This document shows, one piece after another, positions 32,873-44,043 of a stretch of 64,000 nt of DNA (position 1 is its first letter; every line of letters starts with the position of its first letter). The stretch lies in NCBI GenBank assembly GCA_039090855.1, contig CM077011.1, positions 20,523,001 through 20,587,000 of the forward strand. The letters run 5' to 3'. Made by a program: the position numbers and the translations under genes. The DNA is from Macrothele yani. Its lineage: Eukaryota > Arthropoda > Arachnida > Araneae > Macrothelidae. Under the pieces are notes generated by a model. It was not told where the DNA came from and did no database searches. It saw only the letters and a list, made by a program, of their open reading frames with translations.

Positions 32873-33599
32873 TACCAGATTTTAATGTTATAGTTCCATT
32901 CGCTATATTTTTTCAGCTGATTTTGTGAGTTAAAGCGTAAAAACTTTTCATTTTGAAATGGAGAAAAAATAAACACTACCGTTCGTGAAAAAATATTTGC
33001 CTTTGACACACATGGCCCTGCAGAGGAGATTATGCCTCAGACATTAGAGGGTAAGACATTTAGTACATCCCGAAGTTGCCGAATGGCGCACACAATTCTG
33101 TTGAGGCAAGAAATCTAACAATGATGCAGATCTTTTTGGACCACCTTCCTCGTCCACCTGTGATCATAATATCAACTGTATGCCAGATCTCGTGATGCAC
33201 GGCAGACAACAACCTCTTCGGCGAATGGCTGAGTCACTAGTAATTTCAAGCGCCACGGGTCCGTTTAATTCTGACAAATTCTTTGAAATAGCACATACAT
33301 TTGACGTGGACTAGGAATATCAAACAGAAGTCATTCCTCTTTTCACGTTTATAAGCGAGTCACGGAGAAATGAAAATTTCTCCGTGACTCGCTTATAAAC
33401 GTGGCTGAAATGCAATGTATATAGGTATTCCCAATTTGTACATCATTACATAAGAATATGCATGTACACAACTCTACATTGAAAGTGCTCCACACGGAAA
33501 GCATGAGCCATATAAATCGAATATATAAGATATATAAAAATAAAGACGAACAATCCATGACGTAATTTTCAAAGAAGTACCTCAGTTCTACAGGATACA
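32873..33599. other. Unrecognised sequence with one perfect hairpin
   Basis: No gene seen. Contains the 27-bp-arm palindrome at 33344-33403, listed separately. Confidence 0.45.
33344..33403. repeat. Perfect inverted repeat, 27-bp arms, 6-nt loop
   Basis: Left arm 33344-33370 begins CACGTTTATAAGCGAGTC; right arm 33377-33403 is its exact reverse complement; the loop is TGAAAA. No stated transposon terminus adjoins it. Confidence 0.95.
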
Positions 33600-34500
33600 A
33601 AACAGGATCATGTGACAGCAGTCAGCATCTTGTGTGATCACCATGTTGTGCAATGCAATCAGTCTCATGTCGCGGCACGGAGTGATACAGCCCTCCAATG
33701 GTGTCCTGGGATATCTTGGCCAACGCATCGTTTTCCTGGTTCCATAATTCAGAGACATTCCGGGACGGCCGACGAAAAGCTTGCAAGCGTCGTCTAATGA
33801 AATCCTATCTATGCTCAAAGGGTGACAGGTCCGGTGACTTTGCTGGCCATGGAGCCATATAGAACACTTGCAGACACACTCGGATGTTAGGGGAGTGTGA
33901 ACAAGTGTTATCCTGAGATAAAATAGACTCCAGGATATCACTCCGAAATGCCAACAACACAGAATGCTAAAAGTCATCCGCGTACAGACAGGCTACCACC
34001 TAGCACGTTATGCCATCAGAGGTGACAGCTTTTCGCAACTAATAGCGCTCCATAAGACAATGCACCGTGTGAGAGCAGTATGTGGGGCTCGAACTACAGC
34101 TGAATTCTCACCGTAGCTCTATCGTCGCCAGACTCGGATTCGACAATCGTCGGCACCTGGGCAGAATCTAGAACCAACGTTGAGCACGACATGGCGTCAT
34201 TCCTGTTGCTATGCAGCTCAGTAACGACATCTCTCTAGCCGAACTCAGCGAAGCCCTACGGTCAATAGAAGTTGATTCAAAGGATGTCAGAGCTGCAGAA
34301 CGTTCCTCGCCATTCTTCAGTTCAAGGCCGCAGTGACCAATCTTCGGTTCAATGTCGCCGTGATCTACAGTTGCAGCCACAGCCGGTCGAATGTTCAATG
34401 TATTAGCTTGTGGCTTCTCAATTACGTGGCGACGAATGCGCAAATCGGCACGTCCTCATTTTTGCCTGACCGCACCGGTCCAGCTAAAGTGACTGTCCAT
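33600..34500 (-). mobile_element. Decayed Tc1-like transposon, family d
   Basis: Reading leftwards, about 33880-33640 translates as FYMAPWPAKSPDLSPFEHR, then DFIRRRLQAFRRPSRNVSEL and ending near an ALAKISQDTIGGLYHS-like segment. This matches the Tc1 C-terminal order (WPARSPDLSPIEH, RRL, LWNxIPQxxIxxLYxS). Upstream portions are too decayed to align securely. No terminal repeats identified, so ends are approximate. Confidence 0.6.
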
Positions 34501-35176
34501 GGCTTTCTGCAACAGGTGTTGCCAACAACGTTCAACTCTTATGGCATTGCGATGTACATGGGCCGCAATTAGGCGAACCAATGAGCCAATTTCATGGGGT
34601 CTCACGATGTTTCTTCCTTCAAAAGCGCTCAGGTTGCTTTTCGAGACAATGTTTGCTTTTTGGATATACTGCAACAATCCTCACAACTCCTTTGCTTTGT
34701 TCCGTAATACCAGGAGCATGACATCGGCGTTCTGTGTTTGTTTGGGCCACATAGACGAAATTGAAATTTTGCACACCATATTTGTGTTACTAAAAGGTTA
34801 TGTAACTGTACAGTGGGTAACTTATTTCTGCAACGTTTGGCAGTGTTAACTTTAGCATAACGTACAGTTTCACCATCTCGGTAGACGAATAGTCAGAGAC
34901 GCTGGTTTCTGCCTAGTCTTCTGATACGGACCGGCTTGAGTCTCTTCAGTTCCAGAAAACGCATATATTTCTTATCGCCTCGAGACAGAACCTTTTTTAC
35001 GGCGCTGTCGTATTGTTACTATAAATTAGCGTGATTTCTGCTCCAGAATCATTCACGACCTACCATCTGGATACGATATGCGGGTAACTCATTTTTCATA
35101 TGGCTTCGCGGAATAGACAGCGCCTGTTTCCATGGGCCCACTCCTCGAGGCAGTGCCTGTTTCACGGCGCTGTCTC
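34501..35176. other. Unrecognised sequence
   Basis: Possibly the remaining part of the decayed Tc1 on its left side; otherwise nothing recognised. Confidence 0.35.
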
Positions 35177-35270
35177 GTAAGACAAGCACAACATCCGGGA
35201 TTTGAACCCCTACGCCTTTCGGACGAATGATCAGAAGCCATCGCTTAGACCACTGCATCACCGGGGCGAC
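35177..35270 (-). mobile_element. tRNA-derived SINE, family 1, head fragment
   Basis: Only the tRNA-like head and the adjacent 'gtaagacaagcacaacatc' are present. The B box is changed to GGTTCAAATCC. The 3' body is missing. Confidence 0.75.
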
Positions 35271-35924
35271 TGAGTGTCTATTACGGGAGGCCATTTGAAA
35301 AATGAATCATCCACATGTCGTATCTAGGTACCAGGTCGTGAGTGATGCTGCAGAATAAATGCCTTTAATTTATTTATGACATAAAAAAGTATACCTACTT
35401 TATTATATAATTAAACATTGATACAATATTATGTAATTCAACTTTATTACATAATTAAATATATAATATACATTGATACTACTAGAAGTATTAATTTATG
35501 CATGTGACCTAGTCTTTATGCGTAGGAAATAGGGCACATGGCATCTGAAATAAGAAAAATCCTATTGACGGCGTTTTTCCCTTTGGGATGCAATCCTTAT
35601 ACAACATTCCCTTTTTAGGTTTTTAGGTTTATCCAGAGTAAATTTTTGCCGTTGCAACAATCTATATTTAGTTTTATTGTTGCAACAGTCAAATTATAAC
35701 GAGCTTCTATATAACCGGAACAGTAATTTGTTCGGCAAATTTGTTTACAAGTGTTTTATCGAATGGGCCTCATTCACCTCGCATTGCATCATGGGAAAAC
35801 TTTTCCGCGTCTGCGGACCAGCAACAGTTTGTTGACATGCGTTTTCCCATTGCTTAATAAGGCGTTACGTTGCAGGGATTCAGGGAAATTGCGATTTTAT
35901 GTCAATTTCTTAACCACATGCCTA
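35271..35924. other. Unrecognised AT-rich sequence
   Basis: No gene or repeat terminus recognised. Confidence 0.4.
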
Positions 35925-36215
35925 ATTTTTTCTCATTGCATGGTTGTGGTAGTAAATATTACCACCTAAAATGTACACAAGAAGGAATATTTTCCTATAA
36001 TTTTCCTCTGAAAAGGCCGAACGTGTTGAAGGAATGGGTGTGCAAAATGAAACGCGATGATTTCCATCCCAATGTGCGTTCTCGAATATGTTCTGCTCAC
36101 TTTAACCAGGAATATTTTAAATATTATGGTACTAAGAATAGAAGGCGGTAAAAACCTGGTAGTATTCCTTCGATATTTTACTTTCCAAAGAAATATGAAA
36201 AACGGAAAACGAATT
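35925..36215 (+). pseudogene. THAP-type zinc-finger domain remnant
   Basis: Translation reads SLHGCGSKYYHLKCTQEGIF, FSYNFPLKRPNVLKEW, MKRDDFHPNVRSRICSAHFN, and after a stop following NRRR, KPGSIPSIFYFPKKYEKR. This is the THAP order: C2CH zinc ligands, FP, the conserved Trp, the CSxHF motif and the LKPGxxPSIF motif. The expected first Cys appears as Phe, and the stop separates the C-terminal motif. THAP domains bind DNA in host factors and in P-element-type transposases. No transposase body was found nearby, so its origin is open. Confidence 0.65.
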
Positions 36216-36416
36216 GCATACCTAAATCGGTATGTTGCAAATGAACTTCTACCTTCTTTCCCCAAACAGCGAAACATATCTATAATTTTTCTTTTACTTA
36301 ATGTTATGCATTCGTCTTATTTTTAAATAGATTGCCTAGCGGGCCACAATGGAGAGTTATTTTTTCTTTTTTTTTTTGCCCCAGTTTGTTTCCATACTCT
36401 CTATTTGTCTGGTAAT
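36216..36416. other. Unrecognised sequence
   Basis: Contains a T-rich run at about 36360-36377; otherwise nothing. Confidence 0.4.
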
Positions 36417-36604
36417 AGTAAAACTATACCAGTGATCCGATTTATTGGCATAGGATTATAAAATGTCAAAGCCTTCTATTATTCAGATTGAAGTTTCTGT
36501 CTTACTTCCTTGAAAAGTTCATCTGGTTGATGCGCGTAAGCTTGGAAACGTTTACTTATATATATATCCTACGCCAATAAATCGGATCACTAGTATAGTT
36601 TTGC
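36417..36604. mobile_element. Foldback MITE, family of 51.2 kb, short copy
   Basis: Ends share AAAACTATACCAGTGATCC on the left and GGATCACTAGTATAGTTTTG on the right, continuing as GATCCGATTTATTGG inward. The interior 'cttccttgaaaagttcatctggttgatg' type segment also occurs in the 51198-51534 element. It lies immediately before a Tc1 of family b. Confidence 0.75.
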
Positions 36605-36617
36605 TCTTTTTTACATA

Positions 36618-37864
36618 CACTATATTGACAAAAGTCACTGGACATTTATAAAAGAAACTCAACATAGTATTTGTTGACATACATTAGTACGGTGTCGGTC
36701 CACCTTCCGCCTTAATGCATGCACTGACCCTTCGAGACATGCTTTCGACGAGGTTTTGGAACACAGTGATAGGTATGCGCTTCCATTCAGTACATAGCGC
36801 TGCCGCTAACTGTTACTCAGTAGTAGGCCTTGGTTCTAATCTTCTTATGCGGCACTCTAATTCGTCCCATAGGTGCTCTATGTGATTAAGATCAGGGCTA
36901 TGTGCCGGCCAGTCCGCACACCATAAGGAATTATCGCCAAACCACGCCGTAACAGTCCTTGCTTTATGACTCGGTGCATTATTCTGCTGGTACCAACAAG
37001 GCTCGATTCCATAGTATTGCCACAGGGTTGGTAGGGCATAAATGTCCAGAATATCGAGGTAGACACGCTGTCTAACAGGTTTGTCTACGATAACCAAAGG
37101 GCCAGGACCTTAACATAAAAAATACCCACACGCGTTTACACTGCCAGCTCCTAACTTTACCGTAGGAACAATACACTGTGCTAAACAGCGTTCCCCCGGC
37201 TGCCGCCATACCCAGGTACGGCCATTAGACTGATGGATCGTGTATCTGGATTAATCAGTGCATAGACCCGTTTCCATTGATCTACGGTCCACGATAAATG
37301 TTCTTTACACCATTCTAAACGACGAGTAGCATTCCGAGTGGAGATGAACAGCTTATGAGCAGTCGCACGACCAGAGTAACCCATGGAATGACGTTCTCTG
37401 CGAATGGTACGTGTACTTACCGAGGTTTCAGAATTTTTATTCACTTGTACACTGAAGTATTCCGTGCAGTACTCCGTCGATTAGCTGTAACGACTTTCCT
37501 GAGGCTTCGACGTTCTCTATCACCGATTTTCCTTAGGCTGCTGGTAAGTTTTGCTGCTTCTGGCACGCCATGTGTCTTCCACTTATTTAGTACATACAAA
37601 ATAATAGTTGACTTGGGTATGTTTAAACGCCTCTCGGGTTCTCTTATGGACAACGCACTAACATAGCACCCTAGAATCTTTCCTTTCTCAAAGTCAGTTC
37701 TCTCCCGTCACGACATTTTCACTCAACTTCATAGTGCGATATGATCGCGGTCAGCTGCAGGCTTGTTTTTATACTGTTTGTAGCAGTAACGCGCAACTTA
37801 GCAACGCAGTGGATCTGTTCATTTGCTTTTGAAGGGGTGTCTGGTGACTTTTGTCAATATAGTG
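36618..37864 (-). mobile_element. Tc1-like transposon, family b, second copy (broken)
   Basis: Clear TA-flanked termini: CACTATATTGACAAAAGTCA at the low end and TGACTTTTGTCAATATAGTG at the high end. The transposase reads leftwards from about 37715: RRLNIPKSTIILYVLNKWKTHG, RKIGDRERRSLRKVV, ERHSMGYSGRATAHK, WCKEHLSWTVDQWKRV, then after a damaged first-Asp region LDIYALPTLWQYYGIEP, WYQQNNAPSHKARTV (second Asp changed to Asn) and SPDLNHIEHLWDELECR with the Glu intact. Frameshifts separate these blocks. It is a better reference for the family than 15569-16738 at the C-terminus. Confidence 0.85.
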
Positions 37865-40863
37865 TATAATTGGTGTAGTGTTCCTCGTTATTAATTTGTT
37901 TGTTTGGATTTCTAAATATTTAGTTTCGAAAAAAAAATTCCATATTTGTTTCAGATGCTTCGCCAATATCTGACAATAACAACGTGAAATATTATATACC
38001 GTGTCTGAGAAGTGCTTTATTAAAAATTTTACCATGACTAATGGTAATGTTATCTTCCATCATTTGAAATAAACTTCGAAAAGAAAATTTTCTTTGGTAT
38101 TACGACAACATTGAAAAAGCAGCCATGTCTGAATCAGCGGCCATGATCCGCAGAAATCCACTTCTGACGTCACACGAATAAAGTCTCTTGTACTTCCACA
38201 CAATAAACAATGGAAGAGTACATGGCAATAAATAATAAAATTTTACTCCGAGATTTTACATTTCTGCAGACATTGCTTTTTTTAATGAAAATAACTTCCA
38301 ACGCTTTAAAATTAATTGGGGTAATTCTGATTCATGTTAATTAAAGAGAAGTTGCGCAACTCAAATTTATTTTTCAACATACACACATTTTTATCTGGTG
38401 CTTATCTCTTTTCCTTTTCAGCTTCGCAAATGAGCTGTTTTAAGGGATTCCACTTTTGTGATGTTCATTCCTGCAACTTGAGTGGGGATTCAGATCTGAA
38501 CCTTTTTCGTTAGAAAGCATGAAAGAGAGAGAGAGAGAGCAAGAGGATTATTCCACGTTCCTACGGGAAGGCTTCCACGTTGACGTAGTTAAACCTTTTT
38601 TTCGTTACACAGAATAAAAGAAAGAAACAGGCAAAAGATTACGGCATCCCATGAGAAGAAGATTTTAAGAGATGAGAGAAGTTTATTGATGAACAAAGGC
38701 TTGTTTCTCTCGCTCAACTTTATTCTTTTGTTTTCGAGATTTCTCCTTTGTTTTGTTTTTTGTTTTTGGTGTGGTTGTTACATAACAGGAAAAAACTCAT
38801 AAAATGAACTTCTTATGCGTTCTAGAAGGAAGAGGTTTCGCACCCATTCTTAGAAGGGCCAGAGAGCGTAAAAGAGTAAAACCTTACACAGGTTTCGGGA
38901 TGCTATAGTAAAATAATCATATGAAAGTAGTCATTGAAAACTAATTACATGGTGTTTAAAGCACCATAAGAACCTTCAGCGAAATACACGTTACATATGC
39001 TTGAACTATATTTCAACAAACACCCAAGTGTTGGGAAATTACCGGCCACCAGCTGGAAATGATGAGTCACTGCTGGCTGAAATCTCCCACTCACGGTACG
39101 GTAGCGATCCGTTGGTGGCAGCGGGCAGCCATTGATGGCCCTGCAGCACCGCCGTCGGCTAAGGGCATCCACGCAAGTGCTACTAGTGGCCATTATCTGA
39201 CAACCGAAGCAGACCCAACAGGAGGTGGAAGCAGCTGGACTGCGCATGCGCTGAAGCAGCACGTGCGCAGTCTTTCGTGGTACCAGTTAGTTGAAGACAA
39301 CGCCCTCGCCATCGTGTTGCTTTAGTGAATGTTAAAAGAAATAAAAAGCCATATGTAGAGAGACGGATCAATTTCCTAATGAAATGCAGCGTCGACGAAG
39401 ATTACCGTCAAAGGAAAATTATATAAATAATTAATGAACTGTAAGAAATAGTCAGTTAGTCTCATTTATTTATAGAAACTCATACTTGGTAGCAAAATTT
39501 CTGCACGAACACACGAAGAATCGAGAATACAAACAGCCATGAAACACACTCACTCCATTCCCATGAATAACAGAATAACAAAAAACAAAAATTCTGTGTA
39601 ATCTTCATACACTAAATCGCTGCAAACAGAAGTCCCGGAAAGACATTAAAGAATTGTTCTGTTGATAAAAAAAAAGAATTATACGAGTACAATATGGATA
39701 TTTTCGTAACAAAATTATCCCGTATTTGAAAAAATAAAAATAAAAAAAGCAATGTACTCATTCGTGCGTTGAATACACGAGACTGGAGGAATTCGCTGCT
39801 AAAAATAACCGAAAGTAAAGTAAACTATCATTCCTATTTAGATCAAATGTAGCTTCGGACCGTGGAAAAAAAAGATGCAACGTTGAAAATGTAACCACGC
39901 TGAAAAAGATACAACGTTAAAAATATAACGTTGACATGAATGTGTAAATATATTAATTAAATTATCGCCTTTCAAGACCAGAAAAACAGCACAAAACTTT
40001 GGAAATTGTCTTTAAGTGATACACTTGTTGAAAGTGAGTGAAGTTCCCTTAAAAGTAAAAAAAAAATATCGCTACGATGAAAAATTAAAGTTATGAATTA
40101 TATGAAACGTACATTTATGGAAACGAACTCGCAATATTGGGAAATTAAAAGAGAACCCTTAGTTTCACATAGCGCAGGAGTGAGGCTCACCTCCAAGCGG
40201 ACGGTCACGCGTGGGAAACTAGTCCAGTACTTAGAAGACCCCACTTCGCACACCAGCAGTCTTTGTTTCGAAGCCAGTCAAATACTTCAGGTGATTTGCC
40301 GGACCTATTGAGGAAATTTCCTTAGTGCCGTGACATCATGTAGGAGTTTCGTTGGAGAAAAAAACGCAGTTGTGTGTGGGCCTTTGGTGAACAGTGATTC
40401 TCTTTTTTTTACTACTACTACTGGGAAATTGACGGACAACATTCAGCAAACCATCAGTTACGTCACGTGATTGCCGGCTACCACTGTCGGAACACTGATG
40501 GACCATATTAGGCTAGTTATCATTTATGGCACGTACTTTGATGGTCTCTTAAGGGCCGCTTGTGGCAACCACAGCCTGTGACGGATAACTGATAGCCCTG
40601 TTCTGGCATATGACAACTGATGCTGGCCTGAACTGCTGGCACATCTGATGGCCGCCAGGACATTTTATTGACGGTTCGTGTAATGGCAACACAGTGCCGG
40701 CCGAGGAAGACTGTTTTTGTTGGGCAGTTATAGTGCTACAAATGCTTTAACATAATCTCTCACTTATACAGTGAAGTGGTTATGGAATAGGACCATTGTT
40801 CAGAATTAATTTTCAGACGTCGGACCAACATCATTATGGATGGATATCTAGACACATTTTGAA
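37865..40863. other. Mostly unrecognised intronic sequence
   Basis: Low-complexity AT-rich stretches (for example 39660-39900) and short GA runs (38526-38540). A GC/CpG-rich patch at 39045-39330 is listed separately. No exon or transposon terminus recognised. Confidence 0.45.
39045..39330. promoter_or_regulatory. GC/CpG-rich patch with NRF1-type palindrome
   Basis: About 285 bp that is strikingly GC- and CpG-rich against AT-rich surroundings. It contains TGCGCATGCGC (about 39241-39251), the core of an NRF1-type site, and a CACGTGCGC (E-box-like) about 10 bp further on. It could be an intragenic promoter or enhancer of the host gene, or an unrecognised repeat. No TATA box or initiator was singled out. 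Confidence 0.3.
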
Positions 40864-41030
40864 GATTTTTTAGAGACTGGAGGTTTTACGACCACAGTGG
40901 GCTATAATCAGTCACCCGTCCTTAATTATGGGCCACTGACTCCAGGGAATGGAGACAGCCAGAGCCGTAAGACAAACAGAACGTCCGTGCCACGGCGAGA
41001 TTCGAACCAGGACCAATCTGGGACATTTGG
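40864..41030 (-). mobile_element. tRNA-derived SINE, family 1, head-decayed copy
   Basis: Shares 'cccgtccttaattatggg', 'gccgtaagacaaacag' and 'gagattcgaaccaggacc' (B-box region) with family 1; the A-box end is lost after about 41025. Confidence 0.8.
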
Positions 41031-41502
41031 AAGATCATTTTACTTATAACGTTCCCCCAAGCTAAGTAGCCAGCTCACTCACACTACTGTCCAAAACTAA
41101 GGATGAACAGGAAATATATGGATTACATAGCGTCGCGAGGCTAAAATAGCCTACTAATGTATGCGCATGAGTGCCGGTAATTTTTGAAGACAGTATATGA
41201 AGCGCTGCTCGTGTATTAATTTGTTATGAGCACGGAAAAACTGCCGAAAGTGTATATGGGCAGTTGTCCCATGCTGAAGATCGAGTCGTGTCTCATCTGC
41301 AATCATTCTGTTTTTCATGTTCAGCGACGGAGAGAGAAAATGTGTGTGTGTGTGTGAGGAAACAAAACGAGGTTTCACATACATCATCTGGATGATTTTA
41401 CCACAAGCCGAATTATTGTAAAGCTCAATAGGCGTGTGGGGCTGTGATTGATGTTACCAGAGACTTTGAAGCAATACGTAGCATATTGTCGCGGCTTTTT
41501 GG

Positions 41503-41790
41503 GACGCAGGTGGCTTAGTAGTCAGCGTTACTGACTGCCACGGAGAAGACCTCGGGTTCGATCCCAGACAGGTACGAACGCTCGAACCACTAAATATCCA
41601 CAGTGCATCTTATGGGCACGGTAAGCAGTCGGACCCCAGGTACTGACCCCCCCCGGTAATAAATAAGGGCGTCTTCCTCATCCTTTCTACCTCGCTTCAG
41701 TGTCACTTTCCTATCGGGCACTCTAGCCCAGATCCCTTAGCTTCCTATTTCTAAGGGTTGTTTAAGACCTGGGGTCAGACACTCCCTTCC
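41503..41790 (+). mobile_element. tRNA-derived SINE, family 2
   Basis: A plus-strand tRNA-like head: A box TGGCTTAGTAGTCAGCG (about 41510) and B box GGTTCGATCCC (about 41556), followed by a non-tRNA body to about 41790. Single copy in the window. A real tRNA gene is unlikely because there is no 3' acceptor stem match. Confidence 0.65.
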
Positions 41791-41849
41791 TAAAATCCTC
41801 TACATATGATCTGATATGAAGTCGAGGCTTTTTGAGCGTCCAAGAGACA

Positions 41850-42835
41850 CACAACCCCATTGGGATGCAGTTTTGGAGATCGTCTGCCCTGTACCATCTA
41901 ACAGGATGAGTGTTAATTGACCATTATGGCAGCGGAGATGGAAAGTACTGTGGAACAATTCCCCAATCGTCTTCAAGCAAGCACACGTCTGCCAATTTTG
42001 CGCGAAACCGTGCCATGACGTCTAAATGCAGCAAGACAATATGTTCGAAATCCTGTAAAGTGTGTCCCGTTATTCAGGGCGCATCGCACACCTTAGAATT
42101 AAGTAGTGTATGTATGAAACTTACTGGTCTTCAGATCAATGTATCAAGGAGATATACACAGATTAAAACCATTTTAGTCTTACGTCTAATTTTAAGCGGC
42201 AATTGATCTGGAATCAACGGTGAGATACGTATGAAGCCAGAATCATTGTTTGGCAGTAGCGGAATCATGGTGTAGGCTGGTATCATTATTAGTAGATATA
42301 TAGAACTGAAGGTGATGTGTCAAACTACGATCAGCGGGAATAGACGTGGATAGGGGCAAGGATCTTTCCCCCCGTTCTCTTGTTCCATGGAGCTGTGAGC
42401 GCAGATTTCATTTTCATGGAATTTAACGTCTATCCTCAATACACGGCAGCTGCGGATCAATTATCCACATGTCTTGATATCCATCGGATGAAGTGGGTAG
42501 CGCCCTACCTTGATCTTAATCCAATCGAATATGCATGACACGCTCTCGGGAGACCTGTTTGGGAAAGCAATCCCCCACAAGAACGATTCAGGCACTTATC
42601 AAGGAATGGCTCCTAAACAAGCTGATGCTAAGTATAACCTACTGATGCGAAACTTGCATTGCGATGCGTGGCGGATATATTTCCCTAATGAAGAATCCCA
42701 CCCACCTTTAGTCCGTTTATGCAGTGCTGATGGAAGAGTTTCGCTGCACAGCAGGTGGATCAGTGCCTCCTTCGTAACATTTCGTTCTGTTTCATATCTA
42801 TTACAAAATACTGACGATTTTTAATGAAGTGCGCT
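41850..42835 (+). mobile_element. Decayed Tc1-like transposon
   Basis: The recognisable C-terminal part at about 42500-42600 translates as LDLNPIEYA, HALGRPVWESNPPQERFRHL, matching the SPDLNPIEHVWDALGR... core, with the third catalytic Glu kept. Upstream about 42400-42480 resembles the second-Asp region (FIFMEFNVYPQYTAA), where MDDNARPHRA is expected, so that Asp is lost. The ends are approximate. Confidence 0.55.
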
Positions 42836-42992
42836 TCATTATACCGTTCCTTTTACCATCGATGCTACTTATAGCTGTAAAACAGATTTTTCTAATTTTG
42901 TCAGCTCAAAATGTGCCTCGTCATTAAATTTCAGACAGCACTGCATGAATAATTTCCCCCTTACTTTGGAATTATACCAGGTAGATTGTTAC

Positions 42993-43100
42993 GTACACTG
43001 AGTGACCACTGAATTATGACCACCTACCTAATACTTCATAAGTCGTCCTTTGACCCTCAGGACAGCAGCTACTCGACGTGGTTAGGAGGTATGATGAGGC
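42993..43100. mobile_element. Tc1 terminus fragment
   Basis: ACACTGAGTGACCACTGAAT followed by 'tatgaccacctacctaata' resembles one end of a Tc1-type element. The rest of the element is absent, and the 39-bp minisatellite begins a few bases later. Confidence 0.5.
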
Positions 43101-43104
43101 AACC

Positions 43105-43700
43105 TGAGGTTCAGGCCACCAGTGGAATCTATTTCGAACAGTAATCTGTACAGGCCACCAGTGGAATCCATTTCGACCTCTAATACGTACACAGGCCACC
43201 AGTGAAATCAATTTGGACCTCGAATCTGTACAGGCCACTAGTGGAATCGATTTCGACCTCTAATCTGTACAGGCCACCAGTGGAATCAATTTGGACCTCC
43301 AATCTGTACAGGCTACCAGTGGAATCGATTTGGGCCTCTAATCCGTACAGTTCACCAGTGGAATCGATGTGATACGAAATGGATTCTTCTAGGCCACCAG
43401 TGGAATCGATGTGATACGAAATGGATTCTTCTAGGCCACCAGTGGAATCGATTTCAACCACTAATCTGTACAGGCCACCAGTGAAATCGATTTCAACCAC
43501 TAATCTGTACAGGCCACCAGTCGAATCGATTTGGAACTCTAATCTTCACAGGTCACCAGTGGAATCGCTTTGGACCTCTAATCTGTGCAGGCCACCAGTG
43601 GAATCGATTTGAACTTCTAATTTGTACAAGTCACAAGTGGAATCGATGTGATACGAAATTGATTCCACTGGTGGAATCGATTTCATAGTACCTCTGAAAA
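43105..43700. repeat. 39-bp minisatellite (about 15 units)
   Basis: Units of the form 'ggccaccagtggaatcgatt' followed by 'tggacctctaatctgtaca'. Because 39 is divisible by three, a minus-strand frame of 106 codons with a 13-residue repeat (VEIDSTGGLYRLE) is open, which is expected from the unit and is not evidence of a protein. Confidence 0.95.
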
Positions 43701-44043
43701 TCCTATTGATGTATTAAAAGCAAACAGTAGTATATTGATTGTCTTTCCTATTGCTTTAAAGATCTGTGCGTTGAAAAAGATCTAGCAAAAAATTCCACTT
43801 TCGAACAGCTTTCGAAAAAGCAAATGTAAAGCGCTGACAAACGTGGAAATATAATATAAAGGAAGTTCCATAAAAATTGAGAGTTATTTTTTTTGAGTTG
43901 GCAACACTACAAAGGGTAAATACAACCACGCAGACGACTAACTGAATTAAATATCTACAGCAACAGTTATTAGCCGTGGCATAAGATTTTGGTTTTGTTA
44001 TTGCGCAGTTGTTTCAAGTACGTCTGCATTTCGCCATACAGTT
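43701..44043. other. Unrecognised sequence, probably including the mariner left end
   Basis: AT-rich. The mariner 5' untranslated part must lie here, but the terminal repeat could not be fixed. Confidence 0.4.

Noticed and set aside
41503..41580. Possible tRNA gene on the plus strand
   Set aside because: A and B boxes fit, but the acceptor and anticodon stems do not close; a SINE head is more likely.
43180..43500. 106-codon frame with a 13-residue repeat
   Set aside because: Direct product of a 39-bp minisatellite whose unit is divisible by three.
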